The notes beneath the pieces are model-generated. The model had not been told where the DNA came from. It did not search any database and was given only the letters and a program-made list of their open reading frames with translations. 64,000 bases of DNA from an uncultured Collinsella sp. (GTDB lineage: Bacteria > Actinomycetota > Coriobacteriia > Coriobacteriales > Coriobacteriaceae): assembly GCA_905208635.1 (NCBI GenBank), contig CAJLPX010000006.1:21002-85001 (forward strand), written 5' to 3'. Shown here in pieces: positions 1-8,000 of this stretch; the first letter of the stretch is position 1, and every line of letters begins with the position of its first letter. The translations under genes were made by a program, and so were the position numbers.

Positions 1-2
1 CA

Positions 3-65
3 CCGCTTGCAGATGGCAGGCTCGCGCAGGACAGCTCTGCCTGGATCATGCTCGCTGAGTTGTAG
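3..65 (+). CDS. Possible C-terminal tail of a gene that begins before the window
   Basis: Reading frame 3 is open from the left edge to a TAG at 63-65 and would end in ...SSAWIMLAEL. It has no start inside the window and is too short to assign to any family. The stretch from 66 to 166 shows no gene. The call rests only on an open frame of 20 codons, so it may be chance. Confidence 0.25.
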   Translation, partial: PLADGRLAQDSSAWIMLAEL

Positions 66-166
66 GGGGCCTCTTGCGGCGAGCTTGCGTTTGCCTACAC
101 CTTCCGTGGTGGCTGATGTCTTCGCGAGGTTCGCGAGGGCGTCGCAAAACTTTTCAAAAAAAGTTC

Positions 167-195
167 TTGCATTTGGGTGGATCATCCCGTATATT
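167..195 (+). promoter_or_regulatory. Sigma70-type promoter of the tRNA-Gly/tRNA-Val unit
   Basis: TTGCAT at 167-172 and TATATT at 190-195 are separated by exactly 17 bases. The -10 box lies 12 bases before the first base of tRNA-Gly, which fits a short 5' leader removed by RNase P. An A/T-rich stretch (about 149-164) sits just upstream, as is common at strong stable-RNA promoters. Confidence 0.65.
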
Positions 196-207
196 AAATC
201 CTCGCAG

Positions 208-283
208 GCGGACATGGCTCAGTTGGTAGAGCACAACCTTGCCAAGGTTGGGGTCGCGGGTTCGAGCCCCGTTGTCCGCTCCA
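208..283 (+). tRNA. tRNA-Gly (anticodon GCC)
   Basis: The acceptor stem GCGGACA (208-214) pairs with TGTCCGC (273-279). The anticodon arm CAACC-TTGCCAA-GGTTG gives anticodon GCC. The T arm GCGGG-TTCGAGC-CCCGT is canonical. The CCA end (281-283) is encoded in the DNA. It reads all GGC/GGT glycine codons and is the first gene of a two-tRNA transcript. Confidence 0.97.
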
Positions 284-286
284 TTT

Positions 287-361
287 GGGCGTTTAGCTCA
301 GGGGGAGAGCGCTTCCCTGACACGGAAGAGGTCAGAAGTTCAAATCTTCTAACGCCCACCA
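287..361 (+). tRNA. tRNA-Val (anticodon GAC)
   Basis: The acceptor GGGCGTT (287-293) pairs with AACGCCC (351-357), followed by discriminator A358 and an encoded CCA (359-361). The anticodon stem CTTCC/GGAAG encloses CTGACAC, giving anticodon GAC for valine. It starts three bases after tRNA-Gly, so both are surely co-transcribed. Confidence 0.96.
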
Positions 362-369
362 AATGTTCG

Positions 370-405
370 CAGCCCAGAGGCATCGCCTCTGGGCTGTTTT
401 GTTTT
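370..405 (+). terminator. Rho-independent terminator of the tRNA unit
   Basis: A perfect 12-bp stem (370-381 with 385-396) with a 3-base loop is followed by TTTTGTTTT. It lies 8 bases after the CCA end of tRNA-Val. Confidence 0.93.
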
Positions 406-407
406 AC

Positions 408-443
408 GTCGCCAAATGGGTCGCCAAATACGTCACCAAATAT
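408..443 (+). repeat. Three tandem 12-bp repeats downstream of tRNA-Val
   Basis: Units at 408-419, 420-431 and 432-443 read GTCGCCAAATGG, GTCGCCAAATAC and GTCACCAAATAT. They follow directly on the tRNA terminator. Sequence next to tRNA 3' ends is a frequent site of integrase action, so a scar of a lost element is possible, but no integrase or attachment-site duplication of the tRNA end is visible. Confidence 0.8.
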
Positions 444-768
444 CGAGTTTTTGATCTTCCGGAATGCTTCTCAGTAGTCATCCGAGAAAACTCCCATCTT
501 CTCCGTTTGCATGCACATATCTTTCAAGGATTCGTGCCGCGGTTGCATGGAGCTCGGCAAGGCACGACCGCAACATGTTGGTCAAGCATAATCTTTTGGA
601 TTCTTTTGGCGTGAGCGGCTTGGTTTTGGTAGGATTTGTCAGCGGCTTGACTAAGGGGGTTTTATAACTGCCATGCAGGTAGCCGTGTTGGTAACGTTTT
701 ACCGACTTGTCAAATACCCCTCATTTTTAATGCGTCTGCAAAATGACCAATTGCTTTGACCTGCTGAA
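444..768. other. Intergenic stretch with no recognisable gene
   Basis: Between the tandem repeats and the nrdD control region I see no open frame with a ribosome binding site or family resemblance. The short frames here lack codon bias typical of the neighbours. The stretch is lower in GC than the flanking genes, which would fit eroded foreign DNA next to a tRNA, but nothing in it can be named. Confidence 0.5.
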
Positions 769-784
769 ACACTATATGTTGTGT
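769..784 (+). promoter_or_regulatory. NrdR box upstream of nrdD
   Basis: ACACTATATGTTGTGT is a near-perfect palindrome and fits the published NrdR consensus (acaCwAtATaTwGtgt) at all but one or two positions. NrdR represses ribonucleotide reductase genes when dATP is plentiful. NrdR boxes usually come in pairs. A much weaker second candidate (about 10 of 16 matches) lies at 803-818, at an offset of 34 bases that is not an ideal helical spacing. Confidence 0.75.
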
Positions 785-967
785 TTGACCTAAAAAAAGA
801 ATACAGGATATAGATGCTTCTTTGTCGTATGATAGATGGCGGACAGAGAACGAAGACCTTAACTGCCTCTTTTGAACGTGTCCTTGAACCGCTTGATTGG
901 CTCTAGGGAATGTCCGCATGGAGGCTTATGGTTTATCGAGAACACAGATTGCGCGACGGCGCCGCAA

Positions 968-986
968 GGCAGGGGCAAGCCCTGCC
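968..986 (+). other. GC-rich hairpin in the nrdD leader
   Basis: GGCAGGG (968-974) pairs with CCCTGCC (980-986) across a 5-base loop, about 55 bases before the nrdD start. There is no T-run, so it is not a typical terminator. No known riboswitch motif is recognisable here. Confidence 0.4.
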
Positions 987-1041
987 GGGCATCGTTTGGC
1001 TCTGAAGCGCAATGAGGCTACGACGCGAAAGAGGCAAGAGG

Positions 1042-3264
1042 ATGAAGATCATCAAGCGCAGCGGCACCGAGGTTGTCTTTGACATCGATAAGATCGTCAA
1101 TGCCATCCGCGCCGCAAACTTGGAGGTCGAGGAGAGCTCTCGTCTTACCGACCGCCAGGTGGTTTATGCGGCGCAAAACGTCGCCGAGGCATGCGAGAAC
1201 GCGGGCCACACCGTTTCGGTCGAGGAGATCCAGGATTTGGTCGAGGACGAAATCATGCGTCTCGACTGCTACGAGGTCGCCCGCCACTACATCATCTATC
1301 GCTATGTTCAGAGCCTGAAGCGCCAGAAGAACACGACCGACGACAAGATTCTGTCGCTGATCGAGTGCAATAACGAAGAGGTCAAGCAGGAGAACTCTAA
1401 CAAGAACCCGACCGTCAATTCCGTCCAGCGCGACTATATGGCCGGCGAGATTTCAAAGGATCTGACTCAGCGTGTGCTGCTGCCCCAGGAGATCGTGGAT
1501 GCCCACAATGAGGGCCTGATCCACTTCCACGATTCTGACTACTTTGCCCAGCACATGCATAACTGCGACCTGGTGAACCTGGAGGACATGCTCCAGAACG
1601 GCACCGTTATCTCGGGCACGCTGATCGAGAAGCCGCACAGCTTCTCGACTGCCTGCAACATCGCGACGCAGATTATCGCCCAGGTTGCTTCCTCCCAGTA
1701 CGGCGGCCAGTCTATTTCGCTGACCCATCTTGCCCCGTTTGTTGAGGTGAGCCGTCAAAAGATTCGCGGCGAGGTCGCTCGCGAGCTTGAGGAGCTCGGC
1801 GTCTCTGCGTCTGCCGAGAAGGTCCGTGAGGTCGTTGAGGACCGCCTGCGCGATGAGATCCGTCGCGGCGTCCAGACGATTCAGTATCAGGTCGTGACCC
1901 TTATGACCACGAATGGCCAGGCGCCGTTCGTGACGGTCTTTATGTATCTCAATGAGGCCCGTACGCCCCAGGAGAAGCACGACCTTGCCATGATCGTGGA
2001 GGAGACGCTTCGTCAGCGCTATGAGGGCGTTAAGAACGAGGCCGGCGTGTGGATTACCCCGGCATTCCCCAAGCTTATCTATGTACTCGAGGACGATAAC
2101 GTTCACGAGAATTCCCCGTACTTCTACCTGACCCAGCTGGCTGCCAAGTGCACCGCCAAGCGCATGGTGCCCGACTACATCTCCGAGAAGAAGATGCGCG
2201 AGCTCAAGCTGTCTAAGGGCGAGACCGCCGGCAACGGCGATTGCTACACCTGCATGGGTTGCCGCAGCTTCTTGACGCCCGACCGCTCGGGCAACGGCTT
2301 TAACAATGTCGCCAACGCGCTGAACTATGACCCGACCAAACCTAAGTACTATGGCCGCTTTAACCAGGGTGTTGTGACCATCAACCTGCCCGATGTCGCG
2401 CTGAGCTCGCATCAGGACATGGACAAGTTCTGGAAGATCTTCGACGAGCGCCTTGAGCTGTGCCACCGCGCCCTGCTGTGCCGTCATGAGCGCCTGATGG
2501 GTACGCTTTCTGACGCTGCACCGATTTTGTGGCAGTACGGCGCCCTCGCTCGTCTGAAGAAGGGCGAGACGATCGATAAGCTGCTCGTGGGCGGATACTC
2601 CACCATCAGCCTGGGATATGCCGGCCTGTATGAGTGCGTCAAGTACATGACGGGTCACAGCCACACCGAGAAGGAGGGCACGCCGTTTGCCATGGCCGTC
2701 ATGCAGCGCATGAACGACAAGTGCGCCGAGTGGAAGGCCGAAAGCGATATCGACTTCTCGCTGTATGGCACCCCGCTTGAGTCGACGACCTACAAGTTCG
2801 CCAAGTGCCTGCAGCGTCGTTTTGGCATTATTCCGGGTGTGACGGACAAGGGCTACATTACCAACAGCTATCACGTCCACGTGTCCGAGGAGATTGATGC
2901 TTTCGACAAGCTTAAGTTTGAGGGCATGTTTCAGCAGCTTTCGCCGGGCGGTGCTATCTCCTACGTTGAGGTTCCCAACATGCAGGACAACCTCAAGGCT
3001 GTCATTCGCGTGATGCAGTACATCTACGACAACATCATGTACGCCGAGCTCAACACCAAGAGCGACTACTGCCAGGTGTGCGGCTACGATGGCGAGATCA
3101 AGATTGTTGAGGACGATGGCAAGCTGGTGTGGGAGTGCCCCAACTGCGGCAACCGAGACCAGGAGAAGATGAACGTCGCTCGTCGTACGTGCGGCTACAT
3201 CGGTACCCAATTCTGGAACCAGGGTCGAACCGAGGAGATCCGCGACCGCGTGCTGCATCTCTAA
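1042..3264 (+). CDS. nrdD: Anaerobic (class III) ribonucleoside-triphosphate reductase
   Basis: This 740-residue enzyme makes deoxyribonucleoside triphosphates without oxygen, using a glycyl radical installed by NrdG. An ATP-cone (roughly residues 1-95, starting MKIIKRSGTEVVFDIDKIV) gives allosteric control. The C-terminus has the zinc-binding Cys pairs CQVC and CPNC and the radical loop RRTCGYIGTQFWNQGRTEEI. I chose ATG 1042, preceded by GAGGCAAGAG, over the ATG at 1012, since the family begins at the ATP-cone. nrdG follows after a long structured gap. The NrdR box at 769-784 is the likely operator. Confidence 0.97.
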   Translation: MKIIKRSGTEVVFDIDKIVNAIRAANLEVEESSRLTDRQVVYAAQNVAEACENAGHTVSVEEIQDLVEDEIMRLDCYEVARHYIIYRYVQSLKRQKNTTDDKILSLIECNNEEVKQENSNKNPTVNSVQRDYMAGEISKDLTQRVLLPQEIVDAHNEGLIHFHDSDYFAQHMHNCDLVNLEDMLQNGTVISGTLIEKPHSFSTACNIATQIIAQVASSQYGGQSISLTHLAPFVEVSRQKIRGEVARELEELGVSASAEKVREVVEDRLRDEIRRGVQTIQYQVVTLMTTNGQAPFVTVFMYLNEARTPQEKHDLAMIVEETLRQRYEGVKNEAGVWITPAFPKLIYVLEDDNVHENSPYFYLTQLAAKCTAKRMVPDYISEKKMRELKLSKGETAGNGDCYTCMGCRSFLTPDRSGNGFNNVANALNYDPTKPKYYGRFNQGVVTINLPDVALSSHQDMDKFWKIFDERLELCHRALLCRHERLMGTLSDAAPILWQYGALARLKKGETIDKLLVGGYSTISLGYAGLYECVKYMTGHSHTEKEGTPFAMAVMQRMNDKCAEWKAESDIDFSLYGTPLESTTYKFAKCLQRRFGIIPGVTDKGYITNSYHVHVSEEIDAFDKLKFEGMFQQLSPGGAISYVEVPNMQDNLKAVIRVMQYIYDNIMYAELNTKSDYCQVCGYDGEIKIVEDDGKLVWECPNCGNRDQEKMNVARRTCGYIGTQFWNQGRTEEIRDRVLHL

Positions 3265-3275
3265 TAACCATCCCA

Positions 3276-3413
3276 GGCTGCCCCGTAGCGAGGCCCCGGA
3301 CCTTTACTCGCTATTTCGGACAGTCCTGGCTCACGACGGAGGCGCCACTGGCGCCTCCTGTTCGTGCGGAACTCATATCGAGCAAAGGTCCAGGCCCTCG
3401 CTACGGGGCAGCC
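3276..3413. repeat. 138-bp nested palindrome between nrdD and nrdG
   Basis: The 35-base outer arms (3276-3310 and 3379-3413) are complementary at about 32 of 35 positions, starting GGCTGCCCCGTAGCGAGG. Inside sits a perfect 9-bp hairpin GGAGGCGCC/GGCGCCTCC (3338-3346 with 3350-3358). There is no T-run at either end, so this is not a simple terminator. It could be a miniature inverted-repeat element, a BIME-like palindrome or a structured RNA separating nrdD from nrdG. Confidence 0.85.
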
Positions 3414-3602
3414 GAGCTAACGTAGCTGAGATGCAGCACACAGCCTGCTCACTCCTCGAAGTTCTTAGCGGAAATGAGTTGACCTGCGACAACGGTCTGC
3501 TTGCGATAACGGTTGAGCTGCAGCATTGTTTTTATTGGACCTCGAACCCTATACTCGATGTTCGCTGAGTTCATTGAGTATCGCTCGCGAGGGGTCTGGA
3601 GT

Positions 3603-3664
3603 ATATCGTCCCGCCCGCAGTTTCGCAGGCCGCAGGCCGAGAATGTTTGAGGACGGGACGATAT
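3603..3664 (+). promoter_or_regulatory. Inverted repeat in the nrdG 5' leader
   Basis: ATATCGTCCCG (3603-3613) is a perfect reverse complement of CGGGACGATAT (3654-3664), with a 40-base GC-rich interior that can itself fold (CGCAGG/CCGCAGG region). The right arm ends 26 bases before the nrdG ATG. It may form a leader stem that affects nrdG translation. It matches no riboswitch class I know. Confidence 0.5.
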
Positions 3665-3690
3665 GTCCCGGCCTCCCGGGAGAGTTACCT

Positions 3691-4272
3691 ATGAACTACG
3701 CGAACATTAAGTATTTCGACATTGCTGATGGAGAAGGCGTTCGTACTTCTCTGTTTGTGAGTGGGTGCCGTCGTGGGTGCAAGAACTGCTTTAACTCTGT
3801 CGCGTGGGACTTTGCTGCGGGCGAGCCGTTTGATCGCACCGTCGAGGACAAGATTATCGAGAGCCTCGACCATCCCTTTATTGATGGCCTGACGATTCTG
3901 GGCGGGGAGCCCATGGAGCCCGAGAATCAGGCTGGGCTCGTTGATTTTGTCGAGCGTGTTCGCGCGGCCTATCCAGTGGGGTCGGGGAAGACTATTTGGT
4001 GCTTTACTGGCGACGTACTCGAGGAGCTTATGCCGGGCGGTCGTCATCATACCGAGGTGACGGACCGCATCCTTGCCTGCCTCGACATGTTGGTGGACGG
4101 CCCGTTTGTTCAGGACCTGTACGATATCACGCTGCGCTTTAGGGGCTCGAGCAACCAGCGCGTGATCGATATGAACGCTACGCGCGCCCGTGCTGAGCGC
4201 GAGGGCATTGCGCTTTGTGATGCGGTTGAACTTTGGCGTGATGATCCGGTCTATTCGACCCATACTATGTAG
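3691..4272 (+). CDS. nrdG: Anaerobic ribonucleotide reductase activating protein
   Basis: This 193-residue radical SAM enzyme uses S-adenosylmethionine and a 4Fe-4S cluster to make the glycyl radical on NrdD. The cluster ligands are in GCRRGCKNC (CX3CX2C, residues about 27-33), and GGEPMEPEN is the SAM-contact motif. ATG 3691 follows GGGAGAG by 6 bases. The reading frame is open further upstream, but that part has no family resemblance and crosses the leader hairpin. It lies about 430 bases after nrdD, so it may have its own promoter. Confidence 0.95.
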   Translation: MNYANIKYFDIADGEGVRTSLFVSGCRRGCKNCFNSVAWDFAAGEPFDRTVEDKIIESLDHPFIDGLTILGGEPMEPENQAGLVDFVERVRAAYPVGSGKTIWCFTGDVLEELMPGGRHHTEVTDRILACLDMLVDGPFVQDLYDITLRFRGSSNQRVIDMNATRARAEREGIALCDAVELWRDDPVYSTHTM

Positions 4273-4338
4273 CTTGTGGTCGATGCCGGAGGGCGTGGTA
4301 CCATAGCGCGAACGTGAAATCGGAAAAGTGAGGCCCAG

Positions 4339-4896
4339 ATGGTCGATCAGGAAAAAGTCGAGGCCGCCATTAAGCTGTTGCTTGAGGGCATAGGCGAGGA
4401 CCCAACTCGTGAGGGCCTGCTGGAGACCCCGGCGCGCGTTGCCCGTATGTATGGTGAGATTGCCGGCGGTATGGACCAGAGTGCCGAGGAACACCTGTCC
4501 AAAACCTTTGCCGTCGCTTCGAACGATTTGGTTATCGAGCGCGATATCACGTTTTACTCGCTGTGCGAGCATCATCTGCTGCCGTTTTACGGCAAAGCTG
4601 CCATCGGCTATATCCCTAACGGTCGCGTGGCTGGACTCTCCAAGCTTGCCCGCACGGTTGAGGTTTATGCCCGCCGTCTGCAGCTGCAGGAGCAACTGTG
4701 TGCACAGGTTGCCGATGCCCTCATGGATTATCTCGCTCCCCAGGGAGCGATTGTGCTGATGGAAGCCGAGCACATGTGCATGACCATGCGCGGCGTGCAA
4801 AAGCCCGGCACCAAGACCGTGACGCTCGCTCGTCGCGGCGTCTTTGAGACCGATCCCGCGCTCGAGGAGCGGTTCTTTAGGATGCTGGGCCGCTAA
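4339..4896 (+). CDS. folE: GTP cyclohydrolase I
   Basis: This 185-residue zinc enzyme converts GTP to 7,8-dihydroneopterin triphosphate, the first step of folate synthesis. The signature FYSLCEHHLLPFYGKAAIGYIP holds the first zinc Cys and the catalytic His residues. The second Cys is in EAEHMCMTMRGVQKPG. Length is normal for the family. It starts an operon with the HD-domain gene (2-base gap) and folB. Confidence 0.97.
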   Translation: MVDQEKVEAAIKLLLEGIGEDPTREGLLETPARVARMYGEIAGGMDQSAEEHLSKTFAVASNDLVIERDITFYSLCEHHLLPFYGKAAIGYIPNGRVAGLSKLARTVEVYARRLQLQEQLCAQVADALMDYLAPQGAIVLMEAEHMCMTMRGVQKPGTKTVTLARRGVFETDPALEERFFRMLGR

Positions 4897-4898
4897 CC

Positions 4899-5480
4899 AT
4901 GAGAGTCGTCAACGACTTTACATCGAAGACCGATGAGGGGACGTCGCGTCGCGGCTTTATGGCTTCGGGCCTGGCTCCCTTTGGCGCCATGCCTCGCATT
5001 GATTACATTTGTGCCAACGGGCTGTTCCGGCGGCACCTGGGCAACATTGCACAGTTGGAATCGGGGCGCATCTTTTGCCGCCACGGTATTGACCATCTGC
5101 TGGATGTCGCGCGCATTATGTGGATTAAGAATCTTGAGGAACAGCTCGAATTTGACCGCGAGGTCATCTATGCCACGGCACTTCTCCACGATATCGGCAA
5201 AGATGAACAGTATGAATCGGGTATATCCCATGATGTTGCAAGCGAACGCGTCGCTGATGCGATTCTCGGCGGCATGCCCGATGACGTGGCGTTTGAGCCG
5301 GTCGATGCCGCAGCCATTAAGACGGCCATTCTGGGCCATCGAAAGCTGCGCGTGAACAGCCAACCGCTTGAGCGCCTGCTCTATGCAGCCGACAAAGCGT
5401 CGCGCGCCTGCTTTGCATGCCCCGCGCGCAATGCTTGCAACTGGAGCGATGATAAAAAGAACCTGTCGATTCGCGTGTAG
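4899..5480 (+). CDS. HD-domain phosphohydrolase of the folate operon
   Basis: The 193-residue protein has an HD signature: CRHGIDHLLDVARI supplies the first His and LLHDIGKD the metal-binding HD pair (about residues 101-107). The position between folE and folB, with ATG 2 bases after the folE stop, suggests it removes phosphates from dihydroneopterin triphosphate or a related nucleotide. That is inference from context. The C-terminus holds CFACPARNAC, a cysteine cluster unusual for plain HD enzymes and possibly a metal site. Confidence 0.85.
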   Translation: MRVVNDFTSKTDEGTSRRGFMASGLAPFGAMPRIDYICANGLFRRHLGNIAQLESGRIFCRHGIDHLLDVARIMWIKNLEEQLEFDREVIYATALLHDIGKDEQYESGISHDVASERVADAILGGMPDDVAFEPVDAAAIKTAILGHRKLRVNSQPLERLLYAADKASRACFACPARNACNWSDDKKNLSIRV

Positions 5481-5523
5481 TTAGTTTGCGCGGTCGGGGT
5501 TCTAAACGAAGGAGACGATCGCG

Positions 5524-6009
5524 ATGAGTAACAAGAAACTGCCCGAGAATGCAACCAGGACTGAAGGCGCCGAGCTCGCTCGCCGTGGAAGGGGCGAAAT
5601 ATCCACCGCAACGGCGGTACCCCACGTGAGCTATGACGATCTTCGCCATGCCGATCGCATTACTATCGACGGTCTCGAGGTCTTTGCCAACCACGGCGTG
5701 TATCCCGAAGAGAACGCGCTGGGCCAGAAGTTCATCGTGTCCCTGGTGCTCTATGCCGACCTGCGCGCAGCGGGGGAGCACGATAACCTGGACGCCTCGA
5801 TTGACTATGGCACGGTGTGCCACGATGTCGATGGCTATCTGCGCGAGCACACGTTTAAGCTCATCGAGGCTGCAGCCGAGGGTGTGGCCCAGATGCTGCT
5901 GCGTCGTTACCCCCTGCTGCTTGGTGTGCGCGTTAAGCTCGATAAGCCTTGGGCGCCCGTCGGTCTTCCCCTGGCAAGCTGCGGCGTCGAGATCGAGCGC
6001 GTGCGCTAA
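5524..6009 (+). CDS. folB: Dihydroneopterin aldolase
   Basis: FolB cleaves 7,8-dihydroneopterin to 6-hydroxymethyl-dihydropterin and glycolaldehyde. The core begins at DRITIDGLEVFANHGVYPEE (about residue 41), with the active-site Glu in NHGVYPEE and Lys in RVKLDKPWAPV. The 161-residue protein carries about 40 extra N-terminal residues of low complexity. The ATG follows GAAGGAG by 8 bases, so this extension is probably real. No folP or folK follows, so the later folate steps must be encoded elsewhere. Confidence 0.93.
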   Translation: MSNKKLPENATRTEGAELARRGRGEISTATAVPHVSYDDLRHADRITIDGLEVFANHGVYPEENALGQKFIVSLVLYADLRAAGEHDNLDASIDYGTVCHDVDGYLREHTFKLIEAAAEGVAQMLLRRYPLLLGVRVKLDKPWAPVGLPLASCGVEIERVR

Positions 6010-6015
6010 CCGGCC

Positions 6016-6792
6016 CTACAGCTCGTTGGCAGGCGGTTTTTTGAGCCGCTGCGACAGAGCTCTATTGTCGGGGCAGTACGTGTCGAGCAGGGCGTGGAAC
6101 CGCTGGTTGTGGCTTGGCTCGAGCAAGTGAACGAGCTCGTGGGCGACAACCATGTCGAGGCATTCGACGGGGTAGGCGGCGAGCTCGCGCGCGATGCGAA
6201 TGGCGCCGGTTTTGGGCGTGCAGGAACCCCAACGCGTTTTCATACTGCGCACGGAGACGCGGGCCACGGTGACGCCCATTGCGATTTCGTACGCGTGCAC
6301 GATGTCGCGTAGCGCTGCGGTGACCTCGGATGCATAGAGTTGGTCGATGCGGGTCTGGAGTTCTTTGGGCGTTAGGCCGTCAAGGGCTGTGCACTGCTTT
6401 GCCTGCGCGCGCCCACTTGGCTCGTCGGCACCCATAAAACTTGCGAAGGTGGCCTGCTTGGGCCGCGGTGCGGGTGATGCAAAGTTGTGATCGAGTGCAT
6501 CCTGTACCGTGATGGGCTTGCCCCAAAGTGCAATGATGGACGAGGGGCTGAGCGGCTCTCGCGCCGTTGCCTGACGTTGCTCGCGCTGGGCAAGTCGGCT
6601 GATAATCCAGGCACTGTTGCGCTTCACAAACGCTTCGATACGCTCGCGGCTGGCGCCGAGCGGTGCGCTGGCGTGGACCTCACCGCTCGATGTGACACGT
6701 AGGTTGAAGTTCTTGACGCGCTTTTTGGTAACGACGACGGGGATGGGTGTCCCATCCGGTCGGGATACGGAAAACGTAAACTGCTGCGTCAA
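6016..6792 (-). CDS. YgjP/SprT-like metallopeptidase (DUF45)
   Basis: This 258-residue protein has VVAHELVHLLEPSHNQRFHALL near its C-terminus, the HEXXH-type zinc motif (HELVH) plus a downstream His, as in the YgjP family often found near DNA-related enzymes. Its substrate is unknown. I chose the TTG at 6792 because AAGGA sits 6 bases upstream. An ATG at 6825 and a TTG at 6855 are in frame but lack a ribosome binding site and overlap a hairpin. It converges on folB with a 6-base gap. Confidence 0.85.
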   Translation of the reverse strand: MTQQFTFSVSRPDGTPIPVVVTKKRVKNFNLRVTSSGEVHASAPLGASRERIEAFVKRNSAWIISRLAQREQRQATAREPLSPSSIIALWGKPITVQDALDHNFASPAPRPKQATFASFMGADEPSGRAQAKQCTALDGLTPKELQTRIDQLYASEVTAALRDIVHAYEIAMGVTVARVSVRSMKTRWGSCTPKTGAIRIARELAAYPVECLDMVVAHELVHLLEPSHNQRFHALLDTYCPDNRALSQRLKKPPANEL

Positions 6793-6817
6793 AAGCGGTC
6801 CTTCAGATTGGGGACGG

Positions 6818-6847
6818 GCCGGCATGTCGACCGTTCGGCATGCCGGC
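6818..6847 (-). terminator. Hairpin between the dipeptidase and YgjP genes
   Basis: GCCGGCATG (6818-6826) pairs perfectly with CATGCCGGC (6839-6847). It lies 20 bases after the dipeptidase stop on the minus strand. It lacks a clear T-run, so it may slow rather than end transcription, or protect the 3' end. Confidence 0.5.
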
Positions 6848-6866
6848 CTGCTCAAGGGATGTGAAA

Positions 6867-7880
6867 TTAATAACGCTCAAAGAAGGCAAGCGCGTTGTCG
6901 CTGCAGAGCTTCTGCATCACGGTCTTGCCGAAGTGCTTGGAGAGCATGTTCTGGAACTCGGGCATCTTGCTGGCATCGGAGAGGAAGGCGGGCACAGTTG
7001 CGCCGTCCCAGTCGCCGCCGAGCGCGATGACGTCCTCGCCACCCAGGTCGAGCCAGTGCTCGATATGTGCCGCTAGCTGGTCGAAGGTGACGTCTGCGGC
7101 GGTTTTGTCGGTTGCGTCGTTGGAAAGGAACTCGCTGCAGTAGTTGAGGCCGACGATGCCACCCATGTCGCGAATGGTACAGAACTGGTCGTCGGTGAGG
7201 TTGCGTTTGACGCCGCAAACCGCACGGGAGTTGGAGTGACTGGCGACGAAGGGGCGCGTGGCGTGGGCGACAACCTCGTCAAAGCACTCGTCGTTGAGGT
7301 GGGAGACGTCGAGTACCATGCCGGCGTGCTCCATCTGCGTAAGTGCCTCGATGCCGGCGGCGGTGAGGCCGGCGTGGGTATCGTGTCCGCTTGCGAGCGG
7401 CCCCTGCGCGTTCCAGCTGAGTGACGACATGAGTACGCCCAAGCTCTTGAGCACCTCGATCAGCGCGGGGTCCTCGGCAAAGAACGTGGCGTTTTCGATG
7501 GTATGGATGCAGGCGACCTTGCCGTCTTTGAGCGCAGGGCGAATGTCTGCCGCGCTGCGTACGTTGACCATGCGGTCGTGGTTAAGCATGGCCTGGCCGC
7601 TCATGTGCGCCATGATCTGCGCCTGGAAGCGCGCGGCGTGGGCGGTGGGAATCTCGTCGGGGACAAACGTGGCGAAGCACTGTGCCCACGGCGTGTTGCC
7701 GATCTTTGCGAGCGAGATGGCGCAGGCGTTGCCCTTGATGAGGTCGAAATCTTGCGGATGCGTTTCGTCGCCGGGGAAATAACCGTCGGTGCCGGCGGTA
7801 AAGCGCAGGTCGAGATCGAGCGTGGCCCAGCCGATGCGGTCGGCGGTGTCGCAGTGTAGGTCAAATACGGGATATGCCAT
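6867..7880 (-). CDS. Membrane-dipeptidase family (M19) peptidase
   Basis: The 337-residue protein starts MAYPVFDLHCDTADRIGW. HCD is the first zinc-ligand motif of renal-dipeptidase-type amidohydrolases. Further metal ligands are in IHTIENATFF and DVSHLND, and FVASHSNSRAVCG and ALGGDWDG also fit the family. It hydrolyses dipeptides, probably in the cytoplasm, since no signal peptide is seen. ATG 7880 follows GGAGGAACC, which rules out the longer start at 7910. Confidence 0.93.
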   Translation of the reverse strand: MAYPVFDLHCDTADRIGWATLDLDLRFTAGTDGYFPGDETHPQDFDLIKGNACAISLAKIGNTPWAQCFATFVPDEIPTAHAARFQAQIMAHMSGQAMLNHDRMVNVRSAADIRPALKDGKVACIHTIENATFFAEDPALIEVLKSLGVLMSSLSWNAQGPLASGHDTHAGLTAAGIEALTQMEHAGMVLDVSHLNDECFDEVVAHATRPFVASHSNSRAVCGVKRNLTDDQFCTIRDMGGIVGLNYCSEFLSNDATDKTAADVTFDQLAAHIEHWLDLGGEDVIALGGDWDGATVPAFLSDASKMPEFQNMLSKHFGKTVMQKLCSDNALAFFERY

Positions 7881-8000
7881 GGTTCCTCCGGTTGCAGCGT
7901 TTCTTTGCAAACTGTCTTTGAATTGTATGACTAGGGTATAGTTAGCGCCATATGTTCATGGCGGCCCGCGTTGTGCGCCGCCCTTATCACGGAGGTTTCC

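Noticed and set aside
408..443. CRISPR-like repeats
   Set aside because: Units are only 12 bases long, directly abutting, with no spacers and no cas genes in the window.
7..477. Open frame covering both tRNA genes
   Set aside because: It runs through two clear tRNAs and a terminator, so it cannot be a real protein gene.
1453..3258. Long minus-strand open frame of about 600 codons opposite nrdD
   Set aside because: It lies wholly antisense to a certain gene and reads as low-complexity Val/Leu/His/Gly. Such mirror frames are common in GC-rich genes with strong third-position bias.
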